A program made the position numbers and the translations under genes. Positions 1 to 7,143 of a stretch of 43,749 nt of DNA are shown piece by piece. This DNA is from Prevotella sp. (GTDB taxonomy: Bacteria; Bacteroidota; Bacteroidia; Bacteroidales; Bacteroidaceae), in assembly GCA_024695705.1 (NCBI GenBank), contig JAILHP010000190.1, positions 1-43,749 on the forward strand, written 5' to 3'. The notes beneath the pieces are model-generated. The model did not search any database. It was not told the origin of the DNA and was given only the letters and a program-made list of their open reading frames with translations. Position 1 is the first letter of the stretch. Each line of letters starts with the position of its first letter.

Positions 1-26
1 CCCTGCGGAGCTGATTGTCCGCAGGG
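1..26. terminator. Possible terminator hairpin at the window edge
   Basis: A perfect 9-bp inverted repeat (CCCTGCGGA and TCCGCAGGG) encloses an 8-nt loop. It lies about 80 bp past the stop codon of the minus-strand carboxylase-like gene, so it could end that transcript, but the bases where a U tract would fall on the minus strand lie outside the window. On the plus strand no clear T tract follows. Confidence 0.45.
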
Positions 27-105
27 TAGTATTTATCGATTATCGCTTGATAGTTCACAACGAATTGTCAATAATTATCAATAACGAATTGTCAATTCAC
101 TCATC

Positions 106-1875
106 TCAGCAACGTTCTATCCATCCAAGGTTATCACCCCGACGCACCTTGGCACCTTGCTTGGCAGCGACCTCGACGAGTTTGCCACCGAGTGCAGCAG
201 GAATAGGAACGATTTCGCCCCATGGAGCCTGTATGTAGCAGAAGGTCTCACCCTCCTTGTACTGCTGACCGACAAACGGTTCCAGACAAGGTTCGCAGGC
301 TCCTTCGCCTGAGAACTCGTAATACACTTGTCCAGCGATAGGTGCCGTGAGTGCATCGGCCTTGGCATGTTTGAAGGCAGAGAGTTCCTCTACGCTGAGT
401 TTGGTACCCAACTTGGCATCCTTTTGCTTCTGTAGGTCTGCCAGGAAGTTTTTCTTTGCCATTCCGCTCTTGAAGGGACGGTACTGCTCTGGGTGCATGG
501 CCAGCTCGAAGAGTTCCTCATCGTCAGGACCGTACTCCCAGCCGTTCTCATCCATCTCCTTGCGGAACGTGTCGAGGGCATTGGGAATAAGGGTATGCGG
601 ATCAGCATCGGTAAACTCACGCTTCTGCTTCTCAGCCAGCTCAATGAGCTCAGGCGCAATAGTGCCAGGCACCTTGCCGCTCTTGCCGAGAATCATACCC
701 CAGATGGCATCGTCCATCATGACGTAGCGACCCTTGCCCTGTTCCATCGTGAGAAGGTTCATGAGGGCAATGTTCTTCGTGTATTGTGAGAACGGCGTAA
801 CGAGTGGGGGATAACCCACCTTCGGCCATACGTACTCAACTTCCTGGAAGAGCTTGACGAGCATATCGTCCATCGTATAGGTCGGCTCGCCCTTCTTCTC
901 GCGCTCCTTGTTGATCATCTTCTGGATGGGACCCAGGTCGGCCATCATCGAGCCCATCATGCCGCCAGGCAGTCCGCTGCCGAGGAGGAGTGATGACATG
1001 TGCTTGTTGGCAGGATTGATGAAGCAACCCAGCCAGTCGTCGATGAACTCCTGTGTGAGCGTGCGTGCCTGCATGTAGGCATTCATATTGATATCGGCCA
1101 CCTCGAAGCCCTCGTTCTTCAGCATCGACTGTACGGAGATGATGTCTGGATGCACCTTACCCCAGCTGAGCGGTTCAATGGCAGTATCGATGATGTCGGC
1201 ACCATTGTTGCAGACCTCAAGGATAGAAGCCATCGACAGTCCAGGACCGGAGTGTCCGTGGTACTGGATGATGATGTCAGGATGCTTCGTCTTGATGCTC
1301 TTCGTCAGCGCACCCAGCATGGCGGGCTGTCCAATGCCGGCCATGTCCTTCAGACAGATTTCCTCGGCTCCAGCAGCAATGAGCTCGTCGGCAATAGCCG
1401 AGTAATACTCTACGGTGTGTACGGGTGAGGTGGTGATGCAGAGGGTAGCCTGGGGAATCATGCCAGCCTCCTTGGCCCACTTGATAGATGGGATGATGTT
1501 ACGGGTGTCGTTCAGTCCGCAGAAGATACGCGGAATGTCAACGCCCTGTGCCTTCTTCACCTTGTACATCAAGGCGCGCACATCGTCGGGCACAGGATAC
1601 ATGCGCAGGGCGTTCAGGCCTCGGTCGAGCATGTGGGTCTGAATACCTACTTCGTTAAACGGTTTGCAGAAAGCGCGTACGGCCAGGTTAGGATTCTCAC
1701 CTGCCATCAGGTTTACCTGCTCAAAGGCACCACCGTTGGTCTCCACACGGGCAAAGCACCCCATGTCGATGATGGCCGGAGCCACACGCTCCAACTGGTC
1801 CTTACGGGGCTGGAACTTACCTGAAGACTGCCACATGTCACGATAGACTAGGCTGAACTTGATTTTCTTTTTCAT
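106..1875 (-). CDS. Pyruvate carboxylase subunit B / oxaloacetate decarboxylase alpha-like protein with biotinyl-like tail
   Basis: 589 aa. The N-terminal part is a conserved carboxyltransferase TIM barrel of the oxaloacetate decarboxylase alpha / pyruvate carboxylase type, which moves CO2 between carboxybiotin and pyruvate or oxaloacetate. Visible motifs are the metal-binding RD (residues 12-13), the catalytic-lysine region ICLKDMAG (K176) and the metal-binding HGH (206-208). The last 80 or so residues are shaped like a biotinyl/lipoyl domain, but the usual EAMKM biotin-attachment motif is replaced by QAPWGEIVPIPAAL, so no biotinylated lysine is obvious. The protein would need a carrier supplied elsewhere, or has another role. 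It lies 44 bp downstream of queF on the same strand. The carboxyltransferase assignment is firm; the physiological reaction is inferred. Confidence 0.8.
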   Translation of the reverse strand: MKKKIKFSLVYRDMWQSSGKFQPRKDQLERVAPAIIDMGCFARVETNGGAFEQVNLMAGENPNLAVRAFCKPFNEVGIQTHMLDRGLNALRMYPVPDDVRALMYKVKKAQGVDIPRIFCGLNDTRNIIPSIKWAKEAGMIPQATLCITTSPVHTVEYYSAIADELIAAGAEEICLKDMAGIGQPAMLGALTKSIKTKHPDIIIQYHGHSGPGLSMASILEVCNNGADIIDTAIEPLSWGKVHPDIISVQSMLKNEGFEVADINMNAYMQARTLTQEFIDDWLGCFINPANKHMSSLLLGSGLPGGMMGSMMADLGPIQKMINKEREKKGEPTYTMDDMLVKLFQEVEYVWPKVGYPPLVTPFSQYTKNIALMNLLTMEQGKGRYVMMDDAIWGMILGKSGKVPGTIAPELIELAEKQKREFTDADPHTLIPNALDTFRKEMDENGWEYGPDDEELFELAMHPEQYRPFKSGMAKKNFLADLQKQKDAKLGTKLSVEELSAFKHAKADALTAPIAGQVYYEFSGEGACEPCLEPFVGQQYKEGETFCYIQAPWGEIVPIPAALGGKLVEVAAKQGAKVRRGDNLGWIERC

Positions 1876-1919
1876 ACTATTATCTTTAATGTATAATGAT
1901 TAATTAATCTCTCAACTTC

Positions 1920-2381
1920 TCACACCATCCCCCTCTTCAGCAGACGCTCTTCAGCCATGCGCTCGTACTTGGTGCCTGGACGGCCGTAGTTGGCGTAGGG
2001 ATAGATGCTGATGCCACCACGGGGAACGAAAAGTCCCAGCACCTCAATGTACTTGGGGTCCATCAGCTTGATAAGATCCTTCATGATAATGTTGACGCTG
2101 TCCTCGTGGAAGTCGCCATGGTTGCGGAAGGAGAAAAGGTAGAGCTTGAGGCTCTTCGACTCCACCATGCGTTCATCCGGGATATAGGCTATCTTGATTT
2201 CCGCAAAGTCGGGCTGTCCCGTAATGGGGCACAGGGTAGTAAACTCGGGGCAGTTAAACTGCACCCAGTAGTCGTTCTCCTTGTTCATGTTTTCGAAGGT
2301 CTCCAACACTTCAGGAGCATACTGGTCACAATAGTGCGTGTCTTTTCCCAGCAGTTTTAGGTTTTCTTTCTTTCTGTCCAT
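1920..2381 (-). CDS. queF: NADPH-dependent 7-cyano-7-deazaguanine (preQ0) reductase
   Basis: 153 aa, the length of the unimodular (Bacillus-type) QueF. It reduces the nitrile of preQ0 to the aminomethyl group of preQ1 in queuosine biosynthesis, in the cytoplasm. The catalytic cysteine is in the signature [11 protein letters not shown] (C51, with D58), followed by the substrate-binding ESKSLKLY and the FRNHGDFHE segment (H92, E93). No other queuosine gene is in the window. A TATCTTTG promoter element on the minus strand (2413-2420) gives a leader of about 25 nt and supports the ATG at 2381. The downstream carboxylase-like gene may be read from the same transcript. Confidence 0.93.
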   Translation of the reverse strand: MDRKKENLKLLGKDTHYCDQYAPEVLETFENMNKENDYWVQFNCPEFTTLCPITGQPDFAEIKIAYIPDERMVESKSLKLYLFSFRNHGDFHEDSVNIIMKDLIKLMDPKYIEVLGLFVPRGGISIYPYANYGRPGTKYERMAEERLLKRGMV

Positions 2382-2412
2382 CTTATTCAGGGAGCATAAA
2401 AGGTACTGGCTG

Positions 2413-2420
2413 CAAAGATA
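2413..2420 (-). promoter_or_regulatory. Bacteroidetes -7 promoter element for queF
   Basis: Minus-strand TATCTTTG matches the TAnnTTTG consensus and lies 32 bp ahead of the queF start codon. No convincing -33 TTTG is visible at the expected distance, where a 7-nt repeat tract begins. Confidence 0.6.
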
Positions 2421-2427
2421 AGAAAAA

Positions 2428-2457
2428 GTTAGGAGTTAGGAGTTAGGAGTCAGGAGT
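2428..2457. repeat. 7-nt-period tract (GTTAGGA units)
   Basis: Four consecutive heptamers, three GTTAGGA and one GTCAGGA, followed by GTTTTTT. The tract lies between the divergent queF and thioredoxin-like genes and is one of many period-7 tracts in this window. Confidence 0.85.
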
Positions 2458-2580
2458 TTTTTCCAACCGCTTAACTTTTTTTACCTTTTATCCTTTTGGG
2501 GTTCACTCAAAATTCGTACTTTGACTGTTGTCGCGCTCGGCATACCGAAGGGTGACGCTTGTTACCAACGGGACGCAAGA

Positions 2581-2650
2581 AGGTACTTACACTCGAGAAA
2601 ACTCATAATTCTTTTGGTTTTCTTCTCGCTTTTTCGTACCTTTGTCGCCA
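2581..2650 (+). promoter_or_regulatory. Dispersed promoter cassette, copy 1 (thioredoxin-like gene)
   Basis: About 70 bp containing GGTAC, CTCGAG (2592-2597), an arm reading CGAGAAAAC, a second arm GTTTTCTTCTCG that overlaps a TTTTGG -33-like element, and TACCTTTG (2637-2644). The distance from CTCGAG to TACCTTTG is 45 bp, the same as in the copies at 15082 and 19235. The start codon at 2665 follows about 20 nt later. The arms make the cassette an imperfect palindrome. Confidence 0.85.
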
Positions 2651-2664
2651 AATCAAGATATGAC

Positions 2665-3699
2665 ATGAAGATTATCCGCTTTTTAGCTTTATCATTGATT
2701 ATTCATCTATCATTTAGCGTAGCGTCTGCGCAAGTGAAGTTCCAAGTGGAGGGTATAGCACCCGCCAGCATGGGAAAGATCTATCTCTTCGACATGGCAC
2801 GGGGAATAGCCATTGACAGCATGGCACCGAGAGACAACCAGTTCCGCTTCTCAGGCACGGCACAGCCCGACCAGTTCTTCCGCGTAGGCTCCAAGGAAGT
2901 GACTTTCGTCCTGATCAGCGACGGCATTCCCGTCAGCATCAACTTCAACAAGGGAACCCTCAAGGGCTCGCCGCTCAATGAGAAGCTACACGGTTACGAA
3001 CTGCGGGTCAACGCGCTTGAAATGGCGATGCAGTACGCCTATATGGGACAGCAGACGGAACGCCTCGACTCGCTGCGCGAAGAGTGGCGCACTGCCATGA
3101 AGACGGCAACCGTTGAGAATCAGGACAACATGATACCAGCTCTCTACATGAATGAGCTGGCTTACTTCACCCCCTACGAGGAAATGAAGCAGCTATTGGC
3201 ACCCGACAAGCCTTATTACAACCACACGTTGGTGCAACAAGCTCGCACCATGCTCAGCGATTACGAGATAAAACTCCCTGGAAAGCCTTTTGTGGAGTTG
3301 GAACTGAACGACAGCTTCGGCCGTCAGCACAAACTAAGCGAGTGGTGCGGAAAGGGCAAATACGTGCTTCTGCACTTCTGGTACACGGGGTTCCTACCCT
3401 GCCGTCGTGATCTGCGACGCATCGTCTATTGCTTCGAGGAGTTTCATCCGAAAGGGCTTGACGTAGTCGGCATCTCCCTAGATACTGACAAACAGGACTT
3501 CCTGCGTACCATCAACGAATTCCAGATGACGTGGACGCAACTCACCGACCTGAAAGGTCCCGATAGTCCTGCCGCAGAGGCATGGGGCATCCACCAGGTT
3601 CCTGCCAACATCCTCATTGGCCCTGACGGCAACATCGTTGCCTCCAACCTCTTCAACGGCGCCCTGGAGGACAAGCTCGAAGAAATCTTCGGAGAATAG
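2665..3699 (+). CDS. Exported thioredoxin-like (DUF4369 plus AhpC/TSA-type) protein lacking the first active-site cysteine
   Basis: 344 aa. An N-terminal signal peptide (hydrophobic residues 4-20, ending VASAQ) predicts export. Residues 25-115 look like the DUF4369 beta domain that often precedes thioredoxin folds in Bacteroidetes. Residues 205-344 are a thioredoxin/AhpC-type domain with the LLHFW strand, the ISLD segment and a cis-Pro loop (HQVPANILIGPDG). The usual WCGPC site reads GFLPC (residues 242-246), so only the resolving cysteine remains. Disulfide reductase activity is therefore doubtful; a one-cysteine or structural role is possible. The ATG at 2665 is preferred to the upstream in-frame TTG at 2521, because the signal peptide begins there and the cassette promoter lies between the two. 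Confidence 0.8.
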   Translation: MKIIRFLALSLIIHLSFSVASAQVKFQVEGIAPASMGKIYLFDMARGIAIDSMAPRDNQFRFSGTAQPDQFFRVGSKEVTFVLISDGIPVSINFNKGTLKGSPLNEKLHGYELRVNALEMAMQYAYMGQQTERLDSLREEWRTAMKTATVENQDNMIPALYMNELAYFTPYEEMKQLLAPDKPYYNHTLVQQARTMLSDYEIKLPGKPFVELELNDSFGRQHKLSEWCGKGKYVLLHFWYTGFLPCRRDLRRIVYCFEEFHPKGLDVVGISLDTDKQDFLRTINEFQMTWTQLTDLKGPDSPAAEAWGIHQVPANILIGPDGNIVASNLFNGALEDKLEEIFGE

Positions 3700-3824
3700 A
3701 CCTAGCGTAACAGCTAAGCCGCACAGCCAAAGAGTTCTTTGAAATTGTAATTGATTCATGTTGGGTTCGGCAAATAATTAATCTTTTTTAACTCAATTCT
3801 TATATGATATGACTATACTTTTTG

Positions 3825-3832
3825 TAACTTTG
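3825..3832 (+). promoter_or_regulatory. -7 promoter element for the LruC-type lipoprotein
   Basis: TAACTTTG fits TAnnTTTG and lies 49 bp ahead of the ATG at 3882, giving a leader of about 42 nt rich in A and T. Confidence 0.65.
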
Positions 3833-3881
3833 CATCCCGTAAGAAAATAAAAATTATTAATAAAACCATTACCATTAAATT

Positions 3882-5312
3882 ATGATTACTAAAAAATTTT
3901 TATTGATGGGAAGCATGGCCGTAATGGGCGTTGCTTTCATCTCGTGTTCAAATGAAAGTCTCTTCGACGATAATGCTTATCATAAGCAGAAGGACGAAGC
4001 CTACACTTCCAACTTCGAGAAGAGGTACGGTAAGATTGATCCGAATCAGACTTGGGACTTTACAACGGATACGCCAACTTACAGCATGGTTTCCACAGGT
4101 GGCGCTACCCGTGCCGCTGCATCTCTTGAAACTGCTAATTTCACCTGTGAGGTAAGAGAAATGGATATCCAGCCGGCAATCAGCGAATACATCGCTGACA
4201 ATCTGCCCAAAGGCCAAGACAACTCTTCAAAGGGTAGAAAATTCGAAATGGTTATTGGAGAAAACGACTTCACCGTCGTACCCCTCTTCCAGGGCTGTGC
4301 AAGTTACTACTGGGAGTTGTGGATGACTGTAGAGGGTGTCGGCGAATACAAAATCTGGTCAAAGGGTGAAGGTCTCAAATACAGAAAGGCCGGAACAAAT
4401 GATGAATTCCAAACTGTAGGTACAGGTAAGGATGGTATGGATTCAAACGCTGGCCCATTTGAGGTCAAGGCACCCAGCTACACTTTCAACAATCTGCCTA
4501 CTGGCAATTCGATGGCTTTCTCTCTGAGAGTGTGGACTAGCTATGACAAATTCTTGGCATATGAGCAGAATCCTCTCAACGAAGCTAATCATCCCATCAT
4601 CAGTTCGTCTGTCGATGCATGGATGATTGATCTGCAGAATGCCCCTGTACCCGTAGGATTGCCCGAAGGTTATTCGGCTACTATCATCGGCTGTGAGGAC
4701 AATAAGCACGGCGACAATGACTTTGAGGACCTGGTGTTCATGGTTTACGGAAAGCCCGTACCTCCGACAAAGCGTGTAGAAAAGGTTATAGAGCAGAAGT
4801 CAAAACGCTACATCATGGAAGACCTCGGCGAGACCGACGACTTCGACTTCAACGACGTAGTGTTTGATATCTTCTATGACAGAAAGGAAATCACCTATAT
4901 CTATGATAACGCTGACGCCACCGTTCCCAGTGATACCCAGACGAGGACTCTGGAGAATTTGGGCGTTGTCCGTGCAGCAGGTGGTACCCTCGACTTCGCA
5001 ATTATGATTGCCGGTGAAAAAGTGTGGATAAAGAGTAAAAATGTCAGCAAGACCGAGATGATAAACACCCAGCGGGGTTACAACCCCTACTACGTCATGG
5101 GCGAGTTTAAAGCCACGGGTTATATTGCCAATGAAAATAACGTTTCTGTGGCTGTTGAGGACAGAGGTAGTAACGAAGGTGTGCATTCCATCCCGTTCCC
5201 GGAGGCTGGTGTAGCCCCGAAGATTGTTGCTGTGCCCGTTACGACCAATTGGATGAATGAGCGTGTAAAGGTTCCTACTGATTGGTTCACTCCAAAACCT
5301 GCGAATAATTAA
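3882..5312 (+). CDS. LruC domain-type lipoprotein
   Basis: 476 aa. Residues 1-22 form a lipoprotein signal peptide with a lipobox ending at C22 (VAFISC), so the protein is probably anchored in the outer or inner membrane and exposed to the periplasm or surface. Two acidic motifs, GDNDFEDLVFMVYG (near residue 276) and DFDFNDVVFDIFY (near 318), are the D-x-D-F-N-D signature of LruC/DUF4842-type Bacteroidetes proteins and resemble calcium-binding loops. A FEKRYGKIDPNQTWDF stretch after the signal peptide is typical of these lipoproteins. The ligand and role are unknown. The gene has its own promoter and a strong terminator, so it is probably monocistronic. Confidence 0.7.
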   Translation: MITKKFLLMGSMAVMGVAFISCSNESLFDDNAYHKQKDEAYTSNFEKRYGKIDPNQTWDFTTDTPTYSMVSTGGATRAAASLETANFTCEVREMDIQPAISEYIADNLPKGQDNSSKGRKFEMVIGENDFTVVPLFQGCASYYWELWMTVEGVGEYKIWSKGEGLKYRKAGTNDEFQTVGTGKDGMDSNAGPFEVKAPSYTFNNLPTGNSMAFSLRVWTSYDKFLAYEQNPLNEANHPIISSSVDAWMIDLQNAPVPVGLPEGYSATIIGCEDNKHGDNDFEDLVFMVYGKPVPPTKRVEKVIEQKSKRYIMEDLGETDDFDFNDVVFDIFYDRKEITYIYDNADATVPSDTQTRTLENLGVVRAAGGTLDFAIMIAGEKVWIKSKNVSKTEMINTQRGYNPYYVMGEFKATGYIANENNVSVAVEDRGSNEGVHSIPFPEAGVAPKIVAVPVTTNWMNERVKVPTDWFTPKPANN

Positions 5313-5329
5313 TAAATCATTCACTATAC

Positions 5330-5369
5330 AAAAAAACTCAAGTCTCACAAAGGGGCTTGAGTTTTTTTT
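5330..5369. terminator. Intrinsic terminator after the LruC-type gene
   Basis: A 13-bp stem (AAAAAAACTCAAG with CTTGAGTTTTTTT) and a 13-nt loop, followed by a run of T. The A run on the other side would allow it to act on both strands. Confidence 0.92.
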
Positions 5370-5605
5370 GTTTCACTACACTTAGACATGAATGCTCCAA
5401 ATATCTCACCTATTTTGCCTACTGCCAAAAGGTCTTTTGCCTGCTGGTGAAAGGTGTTTTGCGCACTGGCAAAAGGTTGATACCCGCCGGGTGTCGTTTT
5501 GATTCATGCCGAGTCTCTGGAAGAGAGGTGTCGGGAAACTGGGACTTTCTGCCGGGGAAAGTCGGAGAGACCACGGATGTCTCTGGAATTCAGCGCCCTC
5601 TGTTC
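5370..5605. other. Gene-free interval with dyads, no recognised gene
   Basis: No credible ORF is present. The interval contains three 22-bp tandem repeats (5413-5478), then nested inverted repeats: GACTTTC/GAAAGTC (5543-5549 and 5557-5563) and AGAGAC/GTCTCT (5566-5571 and 5579-5584). A small structured RNA is possible but no known family is recognised and no TAnnTTTG promoter was seen. Confidence 0.5.
5413..5478. repeat. Three 22-bp tandem repeats with internal dyads
   Basis: Units begin at 5413, 5435 and 5457. Each starts with TTTTGC and ends with AAAGG plus two bases; units 1 and 3 contain CAAAAGG. TTTTG and CAAAA can pair within a unit, and unit 1 with unit 2 gives the palindrome CAAAAGGTCTTTTG. 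The units differ from one another in the middle. Confidence 0.8.
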
Positions 5606-5653
5606 AAACAAACACCGCCCGCTGTTGAAACGAACAGCGAGCGGTGTTTGTTT
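5606..5653. terminator. Strong hairpin terminating the rplY-pth-S4-antiporter operon
   Basis: The arms AAACAAACACCGC (5606-5618) and GCGGTGTTTGTTT (5641-5653) pair perfectly, and after one mismatch the inner arms CGCTGTT/AACAGCG pair around a 6-nt loop. It begins 10 bp past the antiporter stop codon on the minus strand. The T-rich ends on both strands suggest it can act in either direction. Confidence 0.88.
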
Positions 5654-5663
5654 TAAAGCGCTA

Positions 5664-6629
5664 TCAGACGTTGCAGAGCAGCCAAGTCAGGTAGCCGGCA
5701 TAGCCCAGCACGAGGACGGCACCTTCCCAACGTTCAACGGTATAGCGGGTGAAGGAGAAGAGCCACACCAAAACAATGCTGACCATCATCACACCCATGT
5801 CGATGACGGTGATGCCCTCCATCTGCAGGGGACTGATGGTTGCCGTAGCACCAAGAATCAACAGGATGTTGAAGACGTTGGAGCCGATGACGTTGCCAAT
5901 GGCAATGGCCGACTGACCTTTGCGGGCAGCCACCACACTGGTTGCCAGTTCGGGCAGCGACGTACCGCCCGCTACGATGGTCAGGCCAATGACTCCCTCA
6001 CTGACGCCCAACGACGTGGCAACGCTGGAGGCAGAATCCACAAACAGGTTACTGCCAAACACAAGGCCGGCAAGCCCGAGGAGAATCCAGAGGGCCTCCC
6101 CCCAGCCCCCTCCCAGAGAGGGGGAGTTCTTGACGGCCTCACCCCGGCCCTCTCCGAAGGGAGAGGGAGTAAGGAAGCTTTTCCTCGCCTGCCAAAGGGT
6201 ATAGGCCATGAAGCCTGCAAAGCCAAGGAGCAGGATGATGCCGTCGATACGGCTAACGTCGGAGTCGGCCATCGTCAGCAGGATGAGTAGCAGCGAGGCT
6301 CCTACGGAGAAGGGGATATCCTTCTTCACGGTGGAAGGACTGATGACCATAGGTGCCACCATGGCCGCACAGCCCACAATGACCATGGTATTCATGATGT
6401 TGGAGCCCACGACGTTACCCACAGCCATATCTGGCGTGCCGTTGAGAGCTGACATGAGGCTGACGAAGAACTCAGGCGCCGACGTACCACAGGCTACGAT
6501 GGTCAGGCCAATCACTATCTCAGGAACGCCGAAACGACGGGCCAGCGAGCTGGCGCCCTCCGTGAGACGGTCGGCACCTACGAGCACCAACGTTACACCT
6601 ATTATAATATAAAGGACATCAAGTATCAT
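5664..6629 (-). CDS. Calcium/sodium antiporter (CaCA superfamily, YrbG type)
   Basis: 321 aa inner-membrane protein with about ten transmembrane segments in two inverted halves. The alpha repeats that bind the cations are clear: GLTIVACGTSAPEF with GNVVGSNIMN (residues 41-80) and GLTIVAGGTSLPEL with GNVIGSNVFN (residues 215-254). Such proteins exchange Na+ or H+ for Ca2+. Between the halves, residues 153-179 form a hydrophilic insert (TPSPFGEGRGEA, then SPSLGGGWGEA) encoded by two GC-rich palindromic elements in the loop where an insertion is best tolerated. This is probably the last gene of an operon starting at rplY; a 7-nt repeat tract sits just ahead of its ATG. Confidence 0.9.
   Translation of the reverse strand: MILDVLYIIIGVTLVLVGADRLTEGASSLARRFGVPEIVIGLTIVACGTSAPEFFVSLMSALNGTPDMAVGNVVGSNIMNTMVIVGCAAMVAPMVISPSTVKKDIPFSVGASLLLILLTMADSDVSRIDGIILLLGFAGFMAYTLWQARKSFLTPSPFGEGRGEAVKNSPSLGGGWGEALWILLGLAGLVFGSNLFVDSASSVATSLGVSEGVIGLTIVAGGTSLPELATSVVAARKGQSAIAIGNVIGSNVFNILLILGATATISPLQMEGITVIDMGVMMVSIVLVWLFSFTRYTVERWEGAVLVLGYAGYLTWLLCNV
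6097..6126. repeat. GC-rich palindromic element A, inside the antiporter gene
   Basis: CCCCCTC pairs with GAGGGGG around a short centre, preceded by a C-rich shoulder CCCCCCAG. It is in frame and encodes SPSLGGGWGEA on the minus strand. Confidence 0.8.
6141..6169. repeat. GC-rich palindromic element B, inside the antiporter gene
   Basis: CCCTCTCC-GAAG-GGAGAGGG is a perfect 8-bp stem with a CCCCGG shoulder. It encodes PSPFGEGRGEA on the minus strand and follows element A after 14 bp. Confidence 0.85.
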
Positions 6630-6650
6630 GTTGAGAGTTGAGAGTTGAAC
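6630..6650. repeat. 7-nt-period tract ahead of the antiporter gene
   Basis: Three heptamers, GTTGAGA, GTTGAGA, GTTGAAC, fill most of the gap between the S4 gene stop codon and the antiporter ATG. Confidence 0.75.
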
Positions 6651-6659
6651 TATAAACTT

Positions 6660-7133
6660 TTAGTCGTCCCAGTCGAAGTCATCGAAGTCTTCAACCACGG
6701 GTCCAATGAAGTCGTCGAGTGCACGACGTTCCTTCTTGGTAGGACGGCCGGTGCCACGGGCACGGTTGACGAAGCCACTAATGCGGTTCATCTCCAAAAG
6801 CTCGTACTGGTCGGGGGTTGTGACGTTTTCATAGACCTCGGGAATGAGTTTCGCACCTACACGCTGTTCGATGGTCTTGAGAATCTTAAAGGAATAGGTG
6901 ACAGGCGGCTTGCGCACACTGACCGTTTCGCCCACTTTCACCATGCGTGAAGGCTTGACGTTGACACCGCCAATGGTAACACGGCCATTCTTGATGGCGT
7001 CGGCGGCAATGCTACGCGTCTTGAAGATGCGGGCGGCCCAGAGCCATTTGTCTATACGGGCAAGACTCTCCCCCTGCCCCTCTCTGTGAGAGAGGGGAGA
7101 AGATACTTTCTGCGCTGAGGTTTTTTCCTTCAT
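6660..7133 (-). CDS. S4-domain RNA-binding protein (Hsp15-like)
   Basis: 157 aa from the preferred ATG at 7133. The S4 fold begins at RIDKWLWAARIFKTRSIA and continues through INGRVTIGGVNVKPSRMVKVGE-like residues, as in Hsp15, which binds 50S subunits carrying stalled nascent chains. The C-terminal tail is very acidic (DDFDDFDWDD). A more upstream start at 7175 would overlap pth by 32 bp; the ATG at 7133 has an AAAGGA Shine-Dalgarno-like sequence 7 nt ahead and leaves a 10-bp gap to the pth stop. Residues 11-23 (SSPLSHREGQGES) come from a palindromic element. The neighbours pth and rplY, on the same strand, suggest a translation-related operon. Confidence 0.85.
   Translation of the reverse strand: MKEKTSAQKVSSPLSHREGQGESLARIDKWLWAARIFKTRSIAADAIKNGRVTIGGVNVKPSRMVKVGETVSVRKPPVTYSFKILKTIEQRVGAKLIPEVYENVTTPDQYELLEMNRISGFVNRARGTGRPTKKERRALDDFIGPVVEDFDDFDWDD
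7066..7100. repeat. GC-rich palindromic element in the S4 gene
   Basis: CCCCTCTC-TGTGA-GAGAGGGG-type palindrome with a CCCCCTG shoulder, in frame near the N terminus of the S4 protein, encoding SPLSHREGQGES. Confidence 0.82.
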
Positions 7134-7143
7134 ATTTATTCCT

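Noticed and set aside
59-96. Repeated AACGAATTGTCAAT words near the left edge as a heptamer tract
   Set aside because: Two copies of the word occur 24 bp apart, but the phase is too weak to place it firmly in the period-7 family.
2521-2664. Extended N terminus of the thioredoxin-like protein from a TTG codon
   Set aside because: The extension would include the promoter cassette and put the signal peptide internally; the ATG at 2665 fits better.
3728-3741. CAAAGAGTTCTTTG after the thioredoxin-like gene as a terminator
   Set aside because: It is a short palindrome with a 2-nt centre and no adjacent T run, so it does not look like a functional terminator.
5357-5656. 99-residue open frame between the LruC-type and antiporter genes
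   Set aside because: It is made of the 22-bp repeats and both terminator hairpins, with no ribosome-binding site or homology that I recognise.
5499-6290. 263-residue open frame on the plus strand over the antiporter gene
   Set aside because: It runs through the terminator hairpin and antisense to the conserved alpha repeats of the antiporter; the composition is not protein-like.
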